Positions 14,427-25,896 of a stretch of 64,000 nucleotides of DNA are shown one piece after another. The stretch lies in NCBI RefSeq assembly GCF_034140825.1, contig NC_089037.1:35493001-35557000 (forward strand), read 5' to 3'. Source of the stretch: Oryza sativa Japonica Group. Its lineage: Eukaryota; Streptophyta; Magnoliopsida; Poales; Poaceae. A program made the position numbers and the translations under genes. Positions within the stretch are counted from its first letter, which is position 1; the number at the start of each line of letters is the position of its first letter. Under the pieces are notes generated by a model. The model worked only from the letters and a program-made list of their open reading frames with translations, was not told the DNA's origin and ran no database searches.

Positions 14427-15822
14427 GAAAAAATCACACCGAAGGTCCCTCAACTTGTCATCGAGTTACAAAATCGTCCCCCAACCGCAAAAATACCGGA
14501 CATCCCTCAACTAAAACCGTTCACTTTAGGTTGTTCGGTTGTCCGGTGGTTTTGACCCTGGTTTTATCTTACATGGCGGCTAAGTCAACGTGGGACCCAC
14601 ATGTCAGCATTTGCCACATCAACCTTCTCTCTTTTCCTCTCTTCTCTCCCATCCTCATCTCTCTCTCTCCGTTCTCTACAGCAATGCGAGACGGGAGAGG
14701 AGGAGGGCGTCGCCGACCGACGGCCGGCGACGGGAGACGTGGCGGCGAGGGAAGGGGCGGCGCGCGGGCTCCCCCGCCGGCCGCGGCCCACGAGGCGGCG
14801 GCGGGGGACGAGCTGCGGGCGGGCGGCGGGAAGGGGCGGCGCGCGGCCGGCGAGAGAGGGCCAGCCTCTGCATCTGAAGACGGAGGAGGAGGGCACGCCG
14901 GACGGCCGCGGCAGCGAGAGGGTGGCGGAGAGGAGGAGCAGCGGCGGGGGAGGATGAGTCGGAACAGGTCGATGGTGGACATGCGGAGCCAGCTGCTGCA
15001 CAGGACGCTGGTGGAGGAGCTCAACAAGCGCCTCTTCTTCAACACCGTTGGCGCCGTCCACGACATCGGCTTCCCCGACCCTACTGCTTCTTCTATCTCT
15101 AGCTCTTCCCACCACCGCCGGAGAAGCAACACCAAGATCGACCACAAGCACCACTACATGTTCTGAACAAAATTTTCAGAGCTAGTTATTTTGCTACCCC
15201 ATCATGTACAGAATCAGATGCAGAGTACGTATGTCACGCGTGATGGAGAGTATGTATTTCACGAGGAGGTTGCCTCGTGCTCCTCCTCTCCCGCCGCCCG
15301 CCCGCAGCTCGTCCCCCGCCGCCGCCTCGTGGGCCTCATGGGTGGTGGCCGGCGGGGGAGCCCGCGTGCCGCTCCTTCCCCTGCCACCCGCGCGCCGCGC
15401 CTCTCCCGGCCGCCCGCGCGCCGCCCCTTCCCCCGCCGCCGCGTCGCCCGTCGCTGCGTCGCCGGTCTCCGGCTGCAGGTCGCCGGTCGCCGACGGCCTC
15501 CTCCTCTCCCGCCTCGCATTGCCGCAGAGAACGGAGAGAGAGAGAGATGAGGATGGGAGAGAAGAGAAGAAAAGAGAGAGAAGGCTGATGTGGTAATGCT
15601 GACATATGGGGCCCACCTGGGTTCAACGCTGACTAAGCCGTCATGTAGGACAAAACCAGGGTCAAAATCACAGGAGGATCTGAAGTGAACGGGTCAAAAT
15701 CATAGGAGGATCTAAAGTGAACGGTTTTGTTAGTTGAGGGAACGTCCGGTATCTGGTTTTGTGGTCGAGGGACGATTTTGTAACTCGATGACAAGTTAAG
15801 GGACCTTCGGTGTACTTTTTCC
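14427..15822. mobile_element. Inner long-TIR Pack-MULE nested in the outer MULE
   Basis: Ends are GAAAAAATCACACCGAAGG and the inverse of GGAAAAAGTACACCGAAGG. The flanking 9-bp repeats aactaactt (14418-14426) and aactaattt (15823-15831) match at 8 of 9 positions. The inverted arms are about 400 bp or more: both contain the words CGAGTTACAAAATCGTCC, GACGAGCTGCGGGCGGGCGG and the pyrimidine-rich CTCTCTTTTCCTCTC type tract. The unique core (about 14835-15270) holds a coding-like segment at 14955-15166. Non-autonomous. Confidence 0.83.
14955..15166 (+). pseudogene. Captured coding fragment inside the Pack-MULE
   Basis: A frame from ATG 14955 to TGA 15166 encodes about 70 residues with a natural-looking composition ([18 protein letters not shown], then [15 protein letters not shown] and a Ser/His/Arg-rich tail ending KHHYMF). 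Codon use is strongly G/C-ending, like a rice host gene and unlike the simple-sequence arms around it. I do not recognise the family. It is probably a piece of a host gene picked up by the element; whether it is expressed is unknown. Confidence 0.45.
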
Positions 15823-16328
15823 AACTAATTTTCATCCCTGCTGCCGACCCCATCCTCAGGGCCGAGCGCACCATGGCCACCGACCTCGAGGCCATCATGG
15901 CTTCCGACTGGTCGTTGAAGCCTCCACACCGCCGCCTTCTCGTAGCAGCCGGTGCCACAGCTAGAAAGAAGTAGTCGAGGACGAAGCGGCCAGTGAAAAG
16001 GGGGAGAAGGGGAATGAGGTGTCGCTGGAGATAGAGAGGAGAACGGGGATCACTAATTTTTATCATTTGTCTTACCGACATGTGGGCCCCACAATTGTAA
16101 AATAAAATTATTTATCATATTTTTGCTTCCAGTGTCACGTGACCGCCACATTAAATGAAGACCGAATCAAATTTGCCATGTAGACGTCACGTCAGCTTAA
16201 ATCGTTGTTCAAACCGCCATGGGACCACCGGTTTTGACAATTAAGGGACTTGTTGTATCTAGTTTTCGGTTGAAGGACAAAAATATGATTCGTTGATAAG
16301 CTAAGGGACCTTTGATGAACTTATTTCC

Positions 16329-16668
16329 TTTTCGTAATCCGGGCCCACCAAAGAAAGGATCTGACTAGGTGGGCCCAATGACGACGTGGGGAACCAAAAG
16401 ACGGCCCGGCCCAAGACGCCTTTTCCACCTGAGGAGGCGAAGCGTAGGTTCAGGAACACTCCGGACTCCTCCGCCGCCGCGTCCCCCGTCTCTCTCGACG
16501 ACGCCTCGACTGACGAGAGGAGGAGACCTCTCCCTCCCATAAAAGGGGGAGGACGAGGGCGAGGAAGAGGAGGAGGCTTGTGCTGCTTCGTCTTTTCCCG
16601 CCGCCGCGCACCGACGCCTGAACCAACTGTCTCGCCGTGAACCCTCGCCGGAGTTGGTAGAGGAGGAG
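16329..16668 (+). promoter_or_regulatory. Proximal promoter and 5' UTR of the FES1 gene
   Basis: Contains GGGCCCACC and GTGGGCCCAATGACGACGTGG (site II type and an ACGT core) between 16338 and 16390, a TATA-like CATAAAAG at 16538-16545, and a GC-rich leader. The outer MULE ends at 16328, so the element sits about 210 bp upstream of the TATA-like box. Confidence 0.55.
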
Positions 16669-19271
16669 ATGGCCAAGGACGGAGGAGGGCCCGACTGGAA
16701 CGGCCTGCTCAAGTGGAGCCTCGCCCATGGCGACGGCACCGCCAAGCCGCGCTCGCTCAGGTATGCTGCTCCCGCTCGAGCGAGATCTCCTTTCAGTTCG
16801 AGTAAGGGGCTGCGTTAAGCTGTGGGGTTGTTCTGGCGGGGGGCGCTAGATCGATGTGCTTCTAGGTACTCTGGAATTAGGCGTGTTTAGTTTAGTTTAG
16901 GTTTGAGATAGGGTGTTTGTTCTACTGTAGTCTGCAGGTATACATGCGCTAGCACAATATCACTTGTAGACTGCTAATTCATGTGCAAATTCGCTCGTTA
17001 AATTATGATGAATCATCTCATATTTCCTGCTAAATTACTCCTTTATTAACACTGACATGTTAGCTGTCATGTCAGAAATTTGCGCAAATGATACCTATGT
17101 GCAGTGGTTGGAATGTGCAATCGATCTGTGGCATGCCAAAACATGTTCATATTGTTCACTGTTATCATGATTTGTTTGGGTTGCAGTGAGGAGGACAAGA
17201 AATGGTTTATGGAGGCAATGCAAGCTAATACAATGGATGTTGTTAAGAGGATGAAGGAGATCACCCAAGTGATGAAAACTCCAGATGATGTACTACAGTC
17301 TCAAGGTGTGACTCCAGAGAACATCGAAGGTATCATTTTGAGTGTTTTCATTTTCTAAAATTACCTGCTTGTTGTAGACGTGAACAATGAATTTCATATA
17401 CGCTCAGCACTCTTCATTATTTATTGGCCACCTTGTAGCATTTCCTTCATATTTATACAACTTGTAGAATTTTTGGGATTGTAGGAGTGCGGAAACACTA
17501 GCTGAAGAAAGTTTACAAAATCATGGCTAGTAATTTTTGTTAAGTATTTTTTTTGGTAGCATCTGCAAGTAATCATATTTCTATTATTGTGCATTAGATA
17601 TGCTTATTGTGGGGGCTGGCGTACACATAACTAGTAACGTAAATTTGTAGTGGCTGATTCTCACACGTAAGGTTCCTTTAGGGACAATGCAATTATGAAT
17701 TCCGTTTTTGTTTTGCCTATTTCCTACAGTTTTCACTTTTCATTTCATATTATCCTTAACAGTTCAACATTAACATATAAAACCCTCCCTAGAATGGGAT
17801 TGATAGATTTTCTCAGTTTCACTGATCAATGAATTATTACTTTGTTTTCAGATATGTTGGATGAGTTACAGGAGCATGTTGAATCCATTGACATGGCAAA
17901 TGGTAAGAATCATGGTTACTGTACTTCTGCATTTGTAGATGTTATTCTCTTGACTGCAAAGAATTTTAACATGATTGCATTACCCCACCAGATCTGCACT
18001 CTATTGGTGGATTAGATCCCCTACTTGGTTACTTGAAAAATTCACATGCTGGCATCAGAGCAAAGGCTGCAGAGGTTGTGAGCACGATTGTGCAAAATAA
18101 CCCCAAGAGCCAGCAACTTGTCATGGAATCTAATGGCCTGGAGCCACTGTTGACAAACTTCAGTTCCGATGCAAGCACGAATTCACGCACAAAAGCTCTT
18201 GGAGCAATATCATGTAAGTCATTTGCTTCTGTAATAAACCTGGTGCTTTGCCATGACCTAGAACATAATTGCTTCAATTACATATGCTAACTAGAGGTTT
18301 CTACTACTGTCTTGCAGCTCTAATTCGTCATAACCAGCCAGGAGTTGCTGCATTCCGCCTGGGAAATGGCTACTCTGCACTGAGAGACGCTCTTGGTTCT
18401 GATGATGCTAGACTTCAGAGGTATGTTGTATGATAATCAGGGGAGCTAGTAGGACACTAACATTGCACTATGTTCTTTCTTCATGGTATTTATACTTGTT
18501 GAACAATAGGACTATGCGTGGCCTTGATAGCTTAGCCATATATGATAGCATAGCCTAGCACATATTTACTTCTAAACTTAGCCCACAACATTTTTCCAAT
18601 AAGTGAAGTAACTATTTGGCTGCGCCTACCTGTAGTACTGATTTTTTTTTTGATCTCATTCACATGACTTATTTTTTGCTGCAGTTAAACAATGCAATGC
18701 AAACCTGCAATTTTCATAACATTTCTGCTTTATTAATTCCAGGAAAGCTCTCCATCTCCTACAGTACCTACTGCACGACAACAAGGCTGATAGGAGTGTT
18801 GCTACAGAGCTTGGTCTTCCAAAGCTGATGATGCACCTGGCATCGAGTGATGATTCTGGAGTCCGGGAGGCTGCCTTAGGTGGTCTTCTCGAGCTGGCGC
18901 GGGACAATACATCCGGTGCTGGAAACGTGCTACCTGACCAAGACAAGCTGAAAGATGTCCTTAAGAGCCGAATCGAAGGCATCAGCACAATGGATGCCGA
19001 CGATCTCTCCGCACATCGTGAGGAGCGACAGCTTGTGGACTCCCTCTGGAAGGAGTGTTACAACGAGCCGTCGTCTCTCAGGGAGAAGGGTCTTGTTGTG
19101 CTTCCTGGAGAGGATGCACCTCAACAGCCACCACCGGATGTCGTTGGCAGCATGTTTGAGCCGCCGCTTCGCGCTTGGGCAGCATCAAGGCCACCTCCCA
19201 AAGAAGATTCAGAGTCTGAGAGCGCCAAGAAGGATCCACCATTGCTGCTAGGCCCTGGACCGTCTTCCTAG
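16669..19271 (+). CDS. FES1-type Hsp70 nucleotide-exchange factor
   Basis: Six exons: 16669-16760, 17187-17329, 17852-17902, 17992-18213, 18318-18420 and 18743-19271 (TAG), 1140 nt, 379 residues. The N-terminal Fes1 signature GLLKWSLAHGDG (12-23) is followed by armadillo-like repeats (about 80-300: DLHSIGGLDPLLGYLKNSH, IVQNNPKSQQLVMESNGLEP, LIRHNQPGVAAFRLGNGY, LLHDNKADRSVATELGLPKL). A disordered Pro/Ser-rich tail ends LLLGPGPSS. Plant FES1A proteins of about 360-400 residues bind cytosolic Hsp70, release ADP and are needed for acquired heat tolerance. All introns are GT-AG. Start chosen for the family N-terminus and a good AGGAGATGG context. A head-to-tail J-protein gene follows. Confidence 0.94.
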
Positions 19272-19739
19272 ACTTGTTGGGATTGCTTAGTTTTTCGCTT
19301 ATGCAATTCTCTAGACTTAACCTTAAAAAGATCCTACATATTTGCAATCTGCTGAAATTCTCTGCATTTTAATCCTGTCCTGAGCTCTTGGATGTATTGA
19401 GGTTTTTGGATATCTGTAATCTGTGATGCTATTAAAATACGAAGATGAAAGATACTTATCTCTTCCACGATTTGATTTTGAGTCTCTGTGAATTCAATCT
19501 TTGTATAATATGTGTCGGTAATCTGTAGACTGGCTGACTGGGGATTAATCAGTTCTCACATGGCTTTGCCTATTTATTGTGAGCTAAGGATGGCCGTCCG
19601 ATCCTCACTGCTCCACCAGGGCCGCGTGATCTGAACGGTGGTGATGCTGTCTGCTCCAGTTGAAGGCTCGCTGCGAGCCATTCAAAAGCAATTTTTTCTT
19701 TCAACCCCATCCACCTCCGGACTCCGGTTGCGTTGCGCC
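19272..19739 (+). other. Intergenic: FES1 3' UTR and J-protein promoter
   Basis: The first part is likely the FES1 3' UTR. An in-frame upstream ATG at 19638 would extend the next gene by 34 residues; the ATG at 19740 has the better context (GCGCCATGG) and gives a cleaner transit peptide. No other gene is seen. Confidence 0.5.
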
Positions 19740-21042
19740 ATGGCGCTGCAGCTTCAGGCCGCCACTCCGCATCCCCCTCTTCCTCTCCGCTCCTCACGCC
19801 GCCGCTTCGCTGCTCCGCCGTCGCCTCTCGTTCTCCGCGCCGTAGCTTCCTCCCGCGATGGCCCCTCCACGCGCCTCTCCTCTCCTGCGCCCGCGCCGCC
19901 TCGCCGCCGGCGGCGTGCGAGCGTGAGGGCCCGCGCCGGCGCGGGCAGAGGCGGCCGGGGGGAGTCCCCGTACGACGTGCTCGGCGTGCCTCCGTCGGCG
20001 CCGCCCGAAGAGATCAAGCGCGCGTACCGGCGGCTTGCTCTCAAGTTCCACCCGGACGTCAACAAGGAGGTGCGTGCCACAGCCGCCCCCAAACCTTGTC
20101 ACCTCCTTGCGTTTCACTGATTATTTGTGTTTGATGTTGTGTCAACGTAGCCCAACGCGCAAGAGAAATTTCTGCGGATCAAGCATGCGTACAACACGCT
20201 CATGAATTCAGAGAGCCGGTCCAAGTACGCGAGCACTAGCAGCAACACATATTATTCGTCCAGGACATACGGGAAGAGCAGCACTACTTCAGCTGATGAA
20301 GAAGAGCCATTCTATGGCTTTGGTACTGGAATACCTTCTCTTCTGCATTAGTGAGCTATATTATGGTTTCTGTGGTTAGGAATTTCGTGCTAGTGATGAG
20401 TAAAATGAAGTTTCAAGAGAGATCCTTTCTGCTAAGAAACAACTGGTAGATTAGATCACATCATAATCCTTGTATTTTGAAACTTCAGTAGATAAATGGA
20501 ACTCTAGGGTGTGTAGTTACTAGATAGTTGAACTAAAAATGTTCCATTATTTGACATTATACTGTGGTCATGGATCTGCAGGGGATTTCCTTAGAGATCT
20601 TCAAGCAGAATTTCAGAACTGGGAAGCCGGTCTGAATTCAGAACAGAAACCTAAAAGCTTGTGGGAAGAGTTGGCAGTAAGTTCTTTACCTGTCTTTTCC
20701 ACTGTATTATTGTAAACATCTACTGTTGGGAGTGAACACTAATCAATAGTACATAAATACTGCAACTTCTAATCATGCCTATGGTCATTGGTGGTAATCT
20801 CCCATTAATTCTATTACATTCTGGTCAATCAGGCCATTGGTGAAGAATTTGTTGAGTTTCTGGAGAACGAACTCAAGATCGATGACTCAAGTGATGCGGA
20901 AGACAATGCAAATGATCCGTACACACAGTCTGGAGGCAAAAACAAGCAAGATGTTAATACATCGACAAGTAGCTTTGATGATAGCGTATCTGAGATAGAG
21001 GCTGCTTTGGAGAAGCTGAAGAAGGAACTTGGGCTCAGCTGA
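19740..21042 (+). CDS. J-domain (DnaJ) protein, probably plastid-targeted
   Basis: Four exons: 19740-20069, 20151-20322, 20582-20676 and 20833-21042 (TGA), 807 nt, 268 residues. Residues 1-70 are rich in Ser, Arg, Ala and Pro and poor in acids, like a chloroplast transit peptide. The J domain begins [20 protein letters not shown] at about 76 and has the essential HPD at 104-106, then continues [15 protein letters not shown] across the exon 1/2 junction. There is no Gly/Phe region or zinc finger, so it is a class C J-protein. The acidic C-terminal part ends [15 protein letters not shown], probably a short coiled coil. The role is to deliver clients to, and stimulate the ATPase of, an Hsp70. 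It follows the FES1 gene by 470 bp. Confidence 0.92.
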
Positions 21043-22288
21043 GCCATTTGATACCGATAGCATAGCATATCATACTGCTGCAACTATAGGTCTATAGCCA
21101 TCTGCAACTGACTTGGTGTTCTTACGAAGTTATTTCTTATACTCAAATGTTCTTGGATGCATGATACCTATAGCCATCGCAACCTGCTTGGTTGTCTGTG
21201 TGCAGGTATTTGATGTACCCATTCTTGTCTTCAGAAGGTGATGGTAGCTCAGATATTGTTAGTTTAGGTGATACAGCTCACAAGTTCAGGGCATCCAGCC
21301 TCTTTATAAGATGTTTGTGGTGTCTTGGGTGTGTTCTGCACTTGTGAAATTTTTGGGAGTAAAAGATGATATCCTGTTACACAGTGTATGTTGTCATTTC
21401 GTGCGGCCAAAATGGGTTTAATTTTGACATTTCGATGATGAATCTTACATGAATGAATTAATATGCAGTGCTTGTGTAATTATGCTGCTATATGGGCTGC
21501 ACGTAAGTTGCATTCCCGTTCGGGCCCAGAAAGTGTTCACGGCCCACAACTCCCGATTCCAGTGTCTGAGCCCAGAGCCTCACCCTAACCCGGACCAAAC
21601 CCGCGCCAAAACCGGCTGGGCCGGTTCCCCAACCCCCGGGATCCACGTATAACGGGCCACCGGACCGACCGGACCGGCTCCACTCCCACTCACAGGCTAA
21701 CCACCACACACACTCTCTCTCTCTCCTCTGGTTTCTCTCGCGTCGCCTCCTGGTTTTTTCTCCTCCTCATCCGCTTCGCCTCCGGCTCCGTCTCCGGTCC
21801 CCTCCGATTTGGTGGCGGCCGCTTCGCCTTCACGAAAAAAAAGCCGGGTGAGTCTCGCCTCTCCCCAATCTCACTCTCTCTCCCCTTCATATCTGGTTCG
21901 CCCTGGTTTGCTTGGTTTTGGTCGGTTTATTTTCTGCGATGGCGTCGTCGGCTAATCGGGGATTACTAGGGATTTGATTTGACGCGAGAGGGTGTCGTGT
22001 CCCCATCTTCCTTTGGGTTTGTGGGTTTTGGGGGGTATTGCTCGAGAGGAAAATCACCTTCTGATACGAGATTATGTGGCTCTGTCTCTGGAAATGGTTT
22101 GAGGTTTTGATTCGGAGTGGGCTGTGCCGTTTCAATGGAAGTTTGTTGGTGTAAAATCCGTGTGAATTCGCAGTTGGTTGGGCTCATATGGTAGGAATTT
22201 TTGCGGCAATGGCGGGGAAATGGTAGTAACAGTGTGGGTGTGGTGATGGGTATTGCGATGCAGGAGAGGGTGGTTGCTCGCGGCGGAG
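21043..22288 (+). promoter_or_regulatory. 3' UTR, promoter and non-coding first exon of the BED/DUF659 gene
   Basis: 21043-21400 is probably the J-protein 3' UTR. 21515-21670 has repeated GGCCCA/TGGGCC words (site II type). A CT-rich tract near 21710-21730 and a donor GCCGG|GTGAGT at about 21847 suggest a leader exon of about 130 bp, spliced to an acceptor GCGATGCAG at 22255-22263 just ahead of the coding ATG. Confidence 0.55.
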
Positions 22289-25079
22289 ATGGCGTCGGAG
22301 GCGGAGGCGGAGGTGGCGGCGGGGCCGGAGGTGGTGCTGCCGATCGGCGCGCAGAAGCACGACCCGGCGTGGAAGCACTGCCAGATGGTGAGGTCGGCGG
22401 GGCGCGTGAGGCTCAAGTGCGTCTACTGCCACAAGCACTTCCTCGGCGGCGGCATCCACCGCTTCAAGGAGCACCTCGCGAACCGCCCCGGCAACGCGTG
22501 CTGCTGCCCCAAGGTGCCCCGCGAGGTGCAGGAGACGATGCTCCACAGCCTCGACGCCGTCGCGGCGAAGAAGAAACGGAAGCAATCGCTGGCCGAGGGC
22601 ATCAGGCGAATCACCCACTCGGCTCCCGCCGCCGCCGCCTCCGCCTCTCCGCCGGCTCCGGCCGATGCCGCCGAGATGGAGAGCCCCATCCACATGATCC
22701 CGCTCAACGAGGTGCTCGACTTGGGCTCCGTTCCACTCGAGGAGACACCACCGGAGACCAGGGAGATGAAGGGGAGTATTAGCAAGAAGAGAAAGAAATT
22801 GGCTGCGAGGCAAGCCTCCACGGCGCCCCTTGCTCATCAGAATCAGCAGCCTCTTCAGTCTACTCCTGCTGGTCTGACCCAGCCTTTTCATCAGATGGTC
22901 GTGGCGTTTGATTCGGCTGCATCGCAACTGATGCATTTTGACCAGCCCGGCTCGAACAAGGAGCAGGTTTATATGGCAATTGGGAGGTTCTTGTATGACG
23001 CTGGTGTGTCACTGGAGGCAGTAAATTCCGTTTACTTTCAGCCTATGCTTGAAGCTGTTGCCTCAGCAGGAGGGAAGCCTGAGGCGTTCTCGTATCACGA
23101 CTTCCGTGGTTCCATATTGAAGAAGTCGCTGGATGAAGTGACTGCTCAGTTGGAGTTCTACAAGGGATCATGGACCCGGACAGGGTGCACATTGTTGGCC
23201 GATGAGTGGACTACTGACAGAGGCAGAACATTAATAAACTTCTCTGTGTATTGCCCGGAAGGTACTATGTTTCTGAAGTCAGTCGATGCAACTGACATTG
23301 TCGTGTCGTCAGATCCGCTGTATGAGTTGCTGAAGAATGTGGTTGAGGAAGTTGGTGAGAAAAATGTTGTCCAAGTAATCACAAACAATTCTGAGATTCA
23401 TGCGGTGGCAGGAAAGAGGCTATGCGAAACTTTTCCTACATTGTTCTGGTCTCAATGCTCTTTCCAGTGCATCGATGGGATGCTTGAAGATTTCAGTAAG
23501 GTGGGGGCAATCAATGAGATCATATGTAATGCAAAGGTCATTACGGGATTTATCTATAACAGCGCATTTGCATTTAACTTGATGAAAAGGCATCTTCATG
23601 GGAAAGATCTGCTAGTTCCTGCAGAAACTCGTGCTGCTATGAACTTTGTCACACTGAAGAACATGTACAATCTAAAGGATTCTTTGGAAGCCATGATTAG
23701 CTCAGATGAATGGATTCACTACTTGCTGCCAAAGAAACCTGGTGGGGTTGAAGTGACCAATCTTATTGGCAATTTGCAGTTTTGGTCTTCGTGTGCTGCA
23801 GTGGTTCGCATCACCGAACCACTTGTGCATCTTCTTAAGTTAGTCGGTAGCAATAAGAGGCCATCTATGGGGTATGTTTACGCTGGATTGTATCAGGCCA
23901 AAGCAGCAATCAAGAAAGAGCTGGTGAGGAAGAACGACTACATGGCTTACTGGGATATTATTGACTGGAGATGGAACAAGGATGCACCACGACCACTTCA
24001 TTTAGCTGGTTTTTTCCTGAACCCATTATTTTTCGATGGTGTTCGAGGTGGAACATCAAGTGAGATATTCTCAGGTATGCTAGACTGCGTAGAAAGGTTG
24101 GTTTCTGATGTGAAAATCCAAGATAAAATCCAAAAGGAGCTCAATGTATACCGGAGTGAGGCAGCTGGGGATTTTCGTAGGCAAATGGCTATCCGAGCCA
24201 GGCACACTTTACCTCCTGGTTAGTACTATACAATTTCCGTTGTGAACTAGCTTACTCAATTGACAAATTATGTTGTCCTAAAAACATGAAATGCATTTTC
24301 AGCACCGACCTTTCACAAAACTAGAGCTGTGTTACTATTTCGTTTGATAGACATAATTAATTTCCCCCAGATATAGGTTATTGTTAGACACTTAGATATG
24401 ATTACGGAAATTGTTTGGTGAGCCTTATAGATTCTATTTTGCAGCTGAATGGTGGTATACGTATGGAGGAGCTTGCCCAAATTTGACGCGTTTAGCAGTT
24501 CGCATTCTCAGTCAAACCTGCAGTGCTAAAGGATGTGACCGGAGACACATTTCTTTCGAACAAATTCATGACCAAAGAATGAATCTTTTTGAACGCCAGC
24601 GAATGCATCATCTCACATTTGTTCAGTACAATCTAAGGCTACAACACAGGTAATCAAATCCTTATGTTAAATATACCGAGTTTCATTAGCTAGTAAATGA
24701 TTGATGATGGTGAGCGATCTGATTAATAACTGTCATAGGCAACAACACAAGACCAAAGCATTTGATCCTGTCTCAGTCGACAACATTGACATAGTCGACG
24801 ATTGGGTTGTGGATAGATCTGCACTTATATCTGGCCAGGCAGAGCAGTCAAACTGGACGGAGATTAACCAACCAGTCAACAATATCACATCAATGGGTCC
24901 AAGTGATGATGATGAATTCGAGTCCTTCATTGAAGGTAAATCCTTATACATTACCTTGCTTCCAGTTTATCTTATGTTAATGTTGAAATTTGATATTAAA
25001 AGCTCTGAACTTAATCGCAGGAGTTGATGACAAAATGATCCAAGGTGCTTCTCGGGGAACTCAGGAGGATGATGAATAA
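22289..25079 (+). CDS. Domesticated hAT-derived protein: BED zinc finger, DUF659, hAT C-terminal region
   Basis: Four coding exons: 22289-24218, 24445-24649, 24739-24935 and 25021-25079 (TAA), 2391 nt, 796 residues. A BED-type finger uses C44, C47, H57 and H62 (CVYCHKHFLGGGIHRFKEH). A basic KKKRKQ patch follows near 104. DUF659 includes WTRTGCTLLADEWTTDRGRT and a transposase-like core, and the end of the dimerisation region reads EWWYTYGGACPNLTRLAVRI. The tail is acidic (DDDEFESF). It has introns, host-like codon use, no terminal repeats or target duplication, and a leader exon, so it looks like a fixed host gene, like the Arabidopsis hAT-superfamily proteins At3g17450/At4g15020. Probable nuclear DNA-binding protein of unknown role. 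Unlike the element at 1793-6632, its frame is intact. Confidence 0.9.
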
Positions 25080-25896
25080 CTCTGAGGAAGAGAGCCGTCA
25101 CCTGTGCTTATAGGTGGAGTCATTACGATTGGGTAGTAGGGATGCTAGTTTTAGCTTGGATAGGATGTAAACTAATGTTGCATGGAGCCATGGACACAAT
25201 CTGGCATTGCTTGTCAGTTGTCAACATTTTGCAAGTAGTTCTTTTTTCCTCGGCAACCAATCTAATGTCCTCTGTTTGGAACACAAGAAAGCCCGTTCAG
25301 TTCTCGTATGAATCAGAAGAATCCCTAGAACCATGGCCTGAACTGTCTCCATTTGTTGTCATCTTTTTGTTTGATACCTTGCTAATATTTGTCATGTTCA
25401 TCTTTTGTTGTAAAAGCAGAACATTAGGACAGCATTTTTTTAGGTTTTCATTGTCTTTTTCCCATGATGAGAAGCAGGCTGCAATATCTTTGGTTCCTTT
25501 TGAGCAAGGTGCCAATATGTCATATTATATATCGCATGTTTTCTGCATGACAGAATCGACATCAGTGATCAGTCTATTGGCTAATATTCTGATCTGGCTC
25601 AACAGCAAACTGCCCCAAGAAAGATGCAGCTACAAAAAAAAAAAGGGGATCCATATTTTTTTTTCTTCCCTTGCAAAATTTCTTACACGGTTCTTGCCTT
25701 CTTGCAGGTGTACATTCTTCTGAAACTGCAACAAGGTAACTTCTAAGCTGAATGCTGTACTAATCTTTGATCAAAACCTCTATATGATCATATCTGAAAA
25801 TGATTGACAGTATCCCTATGTTACTAACTCCAGAAGATCCAAAGCCCAAACAATCACCTAATGCTGCAAGTATTTGCTCACTGACATTTTTACATT
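25080..25896. other. Convergent 3' regions of BED/DUF659 and lectin kinase genes
   Basis: The two genes end tail to tail. A 193-residue open frame at 25142-25723 lies in the expected 3' UTR, has no known domain and starts right after the stop codon, so it is not called. An A-rich tract (A12) occurs at 25635-25646. Confidence 0.5.

Larger units (their letters stand above)
14380..16328. mobile_element. Outer Mutator-like element (MULE), host of a nested MULE
   Basis: A perfect 9-bp target duplication TTTTCGTAA flanks it (14371-14379 and 16329-16337). The left end GGAATTGGTTCATTTGAGAA pairs with the inverse of the right end (GGAAATAAGTTCATCAAAGG), followed by the shared word CCCTTA. Only 47 bp of the left terminal repeat precede the inner insertion, so the left arm is split. 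The right arm (about 16080-16328) and a short unique core (about 15835-16060) remain. No transposase is present, so it is non-autonomous. Confidence 0.85.

Noticed and set aside
14531-15616. Long overlapping frames in the MULE arms
   Set aside because: They exist on both strands in every frame because the arms are GC-rich inverted repeats; only the core segment 14955-15166 was kept.
25142-25723. 193-residue open frame after the BED/DUF659 gene
   Set aside because: Lies in the 3' UTR, has no known domain, and its A/T-rich codon use is unlike neighbouring genes.
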